From assembly GCA_029866205.1 (NCBI GenBank), contig JARWZT010000008.1, forward strand, positions 347,178-411,177: 64,000 nucleotides of DNA. The letters run 5' to 3'. Every line of letters starts with the position of its first letter. Position 1 is the stretch's first letter. Made by a program: the position numbers and the translations under genes. Shown here piece by piece: positions 59,550 to 64,000 of the stretch. Source of the DNA: Rhodoferax sp. (GTDB lineage: Bacteria; Pseudomonadota; Gammaproteobacteria; Burkholderiales; Burkholderiaceae_C). The notes below the pieces were generated by a model. That model ran no database searches. It was not told the DNA's origin and worked only from the letters and a program-made list of their open reading frames with translations.

Positions 59550-62500
59550 TTAGCGCCCCAAGACTCCCGCCAGCGCCAGGCCGGTGTGGGTGCCCTGCCG
59601 CACCACGTCTTCCGGCGTGGCTGCGACCACCACGTGCCCGCCGCCGTTGCCGCCCTCAGGCCCGAGGTCAAGCACCCAGTCGGCTTCGGCAATCACATCC
59701 AGGTCGTGCTCAATCACCACCACGCTGTGACCGCCGTGCACCAAACGGTGCAGGACATGGATGAGTTTCTCCACGTCAGCCATGTGCAGGCCCACGGTGG
59801 GTTCATCCAAAACGTAGAGGGTGTGCGGCACCTTCTGGCCCCGGCGGGTAATATCGTCACGCACCTTGCTCAGTTCGGTCACCAGCTTGATGCGCTGCGC
59901 CTCACCACCGCTGAGCGTGGGTGAGGGTTGGCCCAGTGTGAGGTAGCCTAGGCCCACGTCTTTGAGCAGTTGCAGCGGGTGCGCAATGACGGGCATGGCG
60001 GCAAAGAATTCGACGGCTTCGTCGACTTCCATTTGCAACACGTCACCGATGTTTTTGCCACGCCAGGTCACGGCTTGGGTTTCGGGGTTGAAGCGCGCGC
60101 CTTTGCAGGTTTCACACAGCACTTTCACATCGGGCAAAAAGCTCATGCCGATGGTGCGGATGCCCTGGCCTTCGCAACCGGGGCAACGGCCTTCGCCCGT
60201 ATTGAAGCTAAAGCGGTTGGCGGCATAGCCGCGCGCCTTGGCCTCTAAAGTATCTGCAAAAAGCTTGCGGATGGTGTCCCAAAAGCCAATGTAAGTGGCG
60301 GGGCAGGAGCGCGGAGTTTTGCCAATCGGCGTTTGGTCGACTTCAAGCACACGGTCGATGGACTCAAAGCCCGTGACGCTGGTGCAGCCCGCCCAGCGGA
60401 TTTTTTCGCCCGCCTCCAACGCATCGCGTCCGGCCTTGGTGCTGCGCTTTTGCACGCCCGTTTGTACGTTGGCCAGCAGCACATCGCGCGCCAAAGTTGA
60501 TTTGCCCGAACCCGACACGCCGGTGATCGCCACCAGGCGCTGCAAGGGAATGTGGGCGCTGACGTCTTGCAGGTTGTGCAGGTTGGCGCCGGTGACGGTG
60601 AGCCAGTCGATTTTTTCGTGCTCCACGCCGCGCCGCACACCCAAGGGATGTTGCATAGCGTGCAACAAATAGCGCCCGGTCTGCGACTCGGTGGCGTTTT
60701 GCACATCTTCAATCGAGCCCTGGGCCACCAGACGCCCGCCGCGTTTGCCCGCGCTCGGACCAATGTCGATGATGTGGTCGGCGGCACGAATGGTGTCTTC
60801 ATCGTGCTCCACCACCACCAAGGTATTGCCCTTGTCGCTGAGGGACTTGAGCGCACCCAGCAGAATCTTGTTGTCACGGGCGTGCAGGCCGATGGTGGGT
60901 TCGTCCAGCACGTAGCACACGCCTTGCAGATTGCTGCCCAGTTGCGCGGCCAGTCGAATGCGCTGCGCCTCGCCACCGCTTAACGAGGGCGCGCCCCGGT
61001 CCAGCGTCAGATAGCCCAGCCCCACTTCTTCCAGGAATTCAAGACGACTCCTGATTTCAGGAATCAGGTCGCGTGCAATGTCGCTTTGCCGCTGGCTCAA
61101 GGCACCGCTGCTTTGCAGGGTCTGCACCCAGGCGCGCACATCGGTCACGCTCAGGGCCGCAATGTCCGCAATGCCCACGCCGTTGAAACGCACGGCGCGC
61201 GCGGTCGGATTCAGGCGTGTGCCATGGCAGCGCGGGCAAGCGGTGTCCGCGAGGTCTTCGATGTCGGCCTCGGCAAAGGTTTGCTCACGGCCCTGGTTGT
61301 TGTCGTCCTTGACCGAATCGTCAAACACCTTGCGCTGGTCTTTGGTTAAGGCCAGACCGGTACCCACGCAGTCGGGGCACCAGCCGTGTTTGCTGTTGTA
61401 GCTGAACAGGCGTGGGTCAAGCTCGGTGTAGGACGTGGCACACACCGGGCAGGCCCGTTTGGTGGAAAACACGTCGCAGCGCCCGATGCCCACGGTACTG
61501 GTACCCTGCTCCATGGCCGTGCGCAGACCATCGAGTTGGCTCATGACCTGCACCACGCCCTTGCCATGGGTTAACGCGGCGGCCAGCGCCTCACGCAGTT
61601 GCGCCTCCTGGGCCGGATGCACCTCCAGGCTGGCCACGGGCAGCTCGATGTTGTGTTCTTTAAAGCGGTCAATGCGCGGAAAGCCGCTGGTCGGGACAAA
61701 CTGGCCATCAATGCGCAAATGGGTAAAGCCGCGCGGGCGCGCCCAATCAGCCAACTCGGTGTACACGCCTTTGCGCCCCACTACCAGCGGCGCCAGCAGC
61801 CCAATGTGCTGGCCCCGAAAGTTTTTGAGCAATTGGGCGGCAATGCTGTCGGCGGTTTGCGGCGCCACGGCCGCACCATCGTGCACGCAATGTTGGGTGC
61901 CCAGCTTGACGTAAAGCAGCCGCAAAAAGTGCCAGACCTCAGTGGTCGTGCCCACGGTGGACTTGCGCCCGCCACGGCTCAGTCGCTGTTCAATGGCCAC
62001 CGTGGGGGGAATGCCATAGACCGCGTCCACCTCGGGCCGGCCGGCTGGCTGCACGATGGCGCGGGCATAGGCGTTGAGGCTTTCCAGGTAGCGGCGCTGG
62101 CCTTCGTTGAACAGGATGTCGAAGGCTAATGTTGATTTTCCGGAGCCGCTGACCCCGGTGACTACGCTGAACTTGCCTCTTGGGATGTTTACGCTGAGGG
62201 ATTTGAGGTTGTGTTCCTTTGCATTGACGATGCGGATACTGTTTGCGTTACCCCCCTCACTCCCCCCGCCCTCTCTCGCCCCCACCGGGGCGAAAGAGGG
62301 AGCCTTAACAGCCACATTTGACCGCGCGGTTTGAGTGAGGGCACCACTGGCCACCGCAAGAGATACCGGCAAATCGGCACTGGGCGCAAGCCCATCCGCC
62401 GCAGCAATAGAAGCGTCCCCTGAACCCGAACCCGAGCCAGCAGCCGCCAACAGATAAGCGTCAGCCGCCGAAAACTCCTGCACTTCATGCACCACCCCCA

Positions 62501-64000
62501 TCGCGGCAGCATAGTCGCGCAGGGCTTTGCCGGTGTGGCTGGTGGGGTGCAGCAGCAGGTCTTCGGGCGTGCCGTAGGCCACCACTTCACCACCAGCATC
62601 GCCGCCTTCAGGGCCGAGGTCAATCAGCCAATCGCTGGCGCGGATCACGTCCAGGTTGTGTTCAATCACCACCAGCGAGTGGCCCACGTCAAGCAGCTTG
62701 CGCAGTGCGCGCATGAGCTTGGCGATGTCGTCAAAGTGCAGGCCGGTGGTGGGTTCGTCCAGCATGAACAAGGTGCCGCGGCGTGCCAGCGCTTGGCGGC
62801 TGGCGCTGCTGGCCTTGGCCGCTTCGGCCAAAAAACCCGCCAATTTGAGTCGCTGCGCCTCGCCGCCCGAAAGCGTAGGCACCGGCTGGCCGAGCTTGAC
62901 GTATTCCAGCCCCACATCGACGATGGGCTGCAGCGCGCGGATCACATCGCGGTCGTGGGCAAAAATTTGGGCGGCTTCGCTCACGGTCAGGTCCAGCACA
63001 TCGGCCACGTTGAGCAGCACGCTCGGGCTGGGGCCAGGCGTTTGGCGCTCAATCACCACTTCAAGAATCTCGGGGCGATAGCGTTTTCCGTCGCAGTCCG
63101 GGCATCGCAGGTACACATCACTCAAAAACTGCATTTCCACATGCTCAAAACCCGATCCCCCGCAACTCGGGCAGCGGCCATCGCCACTGTTGAAGCTGAA
63201 CTTGCTGGCGGTGTAGCTGCGCTCGCGGGCCAATGGCGCCTGCGCAAACAACTCCCGGATCGAATCCCAGGCCCCAACAAAACTGGCCGGGTTGGAGCGC
63301 GCAGTTTTGCCAATGGGCGACTGGTCCACAAACACCACTTCACTGAGCTGCTCGGCACCCAGCAGGCGGCGGTGGGCTCCGGGCGTTTCGGTGGCCTTGC
63401 CAAAGTGGCGCAAGAGTGCCGGGGCCAGCACGTCTTGCACCAGCGTGGATTTGCCGGAGCCGCTCACCCCGGTAATACACACCAGACGTTGCAGCGGAAT
63501 CTCAATGGACACGTCCTTGAGGTTGTGTTCGGTGGCACCTTCCAACACCAGGCGCGGCGTATTGATGCCCACTATGCGCTTGAAGCCCATGCCGACTTGC
63601 TTGCGGCCGCCCAGGTAAGCGCCGGTCAGGGTGTCGGCGCCTTTCAGGTCGTTGGTGCTGCCGTCAAAGACGATCTGGCCGCCTTTTTCGCCTGGGCCGG
63701 GGCCCATGTCGATCATGCGGTCGGCTGCGAGCATCACCGCCGGGTCGTGCTCCACCACCACCAGGGTGTTGCCGGCATCGCGCAGGCGCTGCATGGCCAC
63801 GATGATGCGGCTCATGTCGCGCGGGTGCAGTCCGATGCTGGGCTCATCCAGCACAAACAATGTGTTCACCAGCGAGGTGCCCAGCGCGGTGGTGAGGTTG
63901 ATACGCTGCACTTCGCCACCACTGAGCGTGCGGCTCTGGCGGTCCAGCGTGAGGTAGCCGATACCTACGTCGCACAGATATTTGAGGCGGGTGCCGACCT
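59550..64000 (-). CDS. uvrA: Tandem-duplicated UvrA excinuclease (5' end cut by the window)
   Basis: DNA damage-recognition ATPase of nucleotide excision repair in a double-length form. The frame is open to the window edge; about 1480 residues are visible. Four ABC signature motifs are present: LSGGEVQRINLT near the edge, LSGGEAQRLKLAG, LSGGEAQRIRLAA and LSGGEAQRIKLVT. Walker A motifs GVSGSGKSTLVQD, GVSGSGKSTLAFD and GVSGSGKSTLARD are seen (a fourth would lie outside). Zinc-finger CxxC pairs occur in both halves (CPSC/CPDC, CPVC/CPDC, CPGC/CETC). Two UvrA units are joined head to tail by a Gly/Ser/Ala-rich linker of about 80 residues (62220-62480), which contains a repeat-derived hairpin. Whether a normal-length uvrA exists elsewhere is unknown. 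Confidence 0.93.
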   Translation of the reverse strand, partial: VGTRLKYLCDVGIGYLTLDRQSRTLSGGEVQRINLTTALGTSLVNTLFVLDEPSIGLHPRDMSRIIVAMQRLRDAGNTLVVVEHDPAVMLAADRMIDMGPGPGEKGGQIVFDGSTNDLKGADTLTGAYLGGRKQVGMGFKRIVGINTPRLVLEGATEHNLKDVSIEIPLQRLVCITGVSGSGKSTLVQDVLAPALLRHFGKATETPGAHRRLLGAEQLSEVVFVDQSPIGKTARSNPASFVGAWDSIRELFAQAPLARERSYTASKFSFNSGDGRCPSCGGSGFEHVEMQFLSDVYLRCPDCDGKRYRPEILEVVIERQTPGPSPSVLLNVADVLDLTVSEAAQIFAHDRDVIRALQPIVDVGLEYVKLGQPVPTLSGGEAQRLKLAGFLAEAAKASSASRQALARRGTLFMLDEPTTGLHFDDIAKLMRALRKLLDVGHSLVVIEHNLDVIRASDWLIDLGPEGGDAGGEVVAYGTPEDLLLHPTSHTGKALRDYAAAMGVVHEVQEFSAADAYLLAAAGSGSGSGDASIAAADGLAPSADLPVSLAVASGALTQTARSNVAVKAPSFAPVGAREGGGSEGGNANSIRIVNAKEHNLKSLSVNIPRGKFSVVTGVSGSGKSTLAFDILFNEGQRRYLESLNAYARAIVQPAGRPEVDAVYGIPPTVAIEQRLSRGGRKSTVGTTTEVWHFLRLLYVKLGTQHCVHDGAAVAPQTADSIAAQLLKNFRGQHIGLLAPLVVGRKGVYTELADWARPRGFTHLRIDGQFVPTSGFPRIDRFKEHNIELPVASLEVHPAQEAQLREALAAALTHGKGVVQVMSQLDGLRTAMEQGTSTVGIGRCDVFSTKRACPVCATSYTELDPRLFSYNSKHGWCPDCVGTGLALTKDQRKVFDDSVKDDNNQGREQTFAEADIEDLADTACPRCHGTRLNPTARAVRFNGVGIADIAALSVTDVRAWVQTLQSSGALSQRQSDIARDLIPEIRSRLEFLEEVGLGYLTLDRGAPSLSGGEAQRIRLAAQLGSNLQGVCYVLDEPTIGLHARDNKILLGALKSLSDKGNTLVVVEHDEDTIRAADHIIDIGPSAGKRGGRLVAQGSIEDVQNATESQTGRYLLHAMQHPLGVRRGVEHEKIDWLTVTGANLHNLQDVSAHIPLQRLVAITGVSGSGKSTLARDVLLANVQTGVQKRSTKAGRDALEAGEKIRWAGCTSVTGFESIDRVLEVDQTPIGKTPRSCPATYIGFWDTIRKLFADTLEAKARGYAANRFSFNTGEGRCPGCEGQGIRTIGMSFLPDVKVLCETCKGARFNPETQAVTWRGKNIGDVLQMEVDEAVEFFAAMPVIAHPLQLLKDVGLGYLTLGQPSPTLSGGEAQRIKLVTELSKVRDDITRRGQKVPHTLYVLDEPTVGLHMADVEKLIHVLHRLVHGGHSVVVIEHDLDVIAEADWVLDLGPEGGNGGGHVVVAATPEDVVRQGTHTGLALAGVLGR
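62269..62300. repeat. Inverted repeat in the UvrA linker
   Basis: CCCTCTCTCGCCCC (62269-62282) and GGGGCGAAAGAGGG (62287-62300) pair with one mismatch in 14 around CACC. It resembles the dispersed 'CCCTCTC...GAGAGGG' palindromes common in high-GC proteobacterial genomes and encodes part of the linker as APSFAPVGAREGGG. Confidence 0.65.

Overview
The window looks like chromosomal DNA of a high-GC betaproteobacterium, most likely Burkholderiales/Comamonadaceae. This is inferred from protein style and gene neighbourhoods, not from a marker RNA. Coding density is very high and no gap between genes exceeds about 280 bases. I found no tRNA, rRNA, CRISPR array, integrase or transposase gene. GTG and TTG starts are common, so several starts are choices, explained per entry.

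Layout. 1-1276 (+): the end of a phosphonate uptake/degradation locus (phnE permease, PhnZ-type HD oxygenase). 1345-2991 (-): a crotonase-fold enzyme, a small RefSeq-style 'translational machinery' protein and a DksA/TraR zinc-finger protein whose ribosome-binding site lies in a perfect hairpin. 3144-9528 (-): an efflux operon (adaptor, RND pump, DUF2892 membrane protein, thioredoxin 2, TolC-like outer membrane factor), divergent from an ArsR repressor gene (9676-10014), with a palindrome between them. 10042-14616: one-carbon and glyoxylate/amino-acid metabolism (hydroxypyruvate isomerase, formate-THF ligase, 5-formyl-THF cyclo-ligase, DadA-like oxidase). 14678-15976: a DUF945 protein. 16156-19536: the SOS polymerase DnaE2 behind a textbook LexA box and carrying an in-frame REP-like insertion.

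The centre, 19.8-50.6 kb, all on the minus strand, is the most interesting part. Read in the direction of transcription it holds a PhoB-type response regulator and a LuxR-type regulator, an exported periplasmic-binding-protein-like protein, and a two-partner secretion pair (TpsB and a 3.4 kDa-residue-scale TpsA of about 3,416 residues). Next come an ExbB fused to exported DUF2341/LamG-like domains, two ExbD proteins, a TonB, a putative porin and an exported coiled-coil protein. Last is an 11-gene type II secretion/type IV pilus-like machine (G, F, E, PilM/N/O-like, C-like, secretin D, three further pseudopilins). The genes are tightly packed, with only a few hairpins as possible breaks. The set suggests a surface adhesin with its own TonB-type energising complex, plus a hybrid secretion machine under two-component control. 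The functional link is inference.

50832-59483: housekeeping and accessory genes (thioesterase, DUF4287, release factor RF3, MFS transporter, class II HDAC-like amidohydrolase), then a DUF6502-DUF5666-dihaem peroxidase operon that may start with a leaderless mRNA. 59550-64000 (-): a tandem-duplicated UvrA whose 5' end lies outside the window, with a repeat-derived hairpin in the linker between its two halves.
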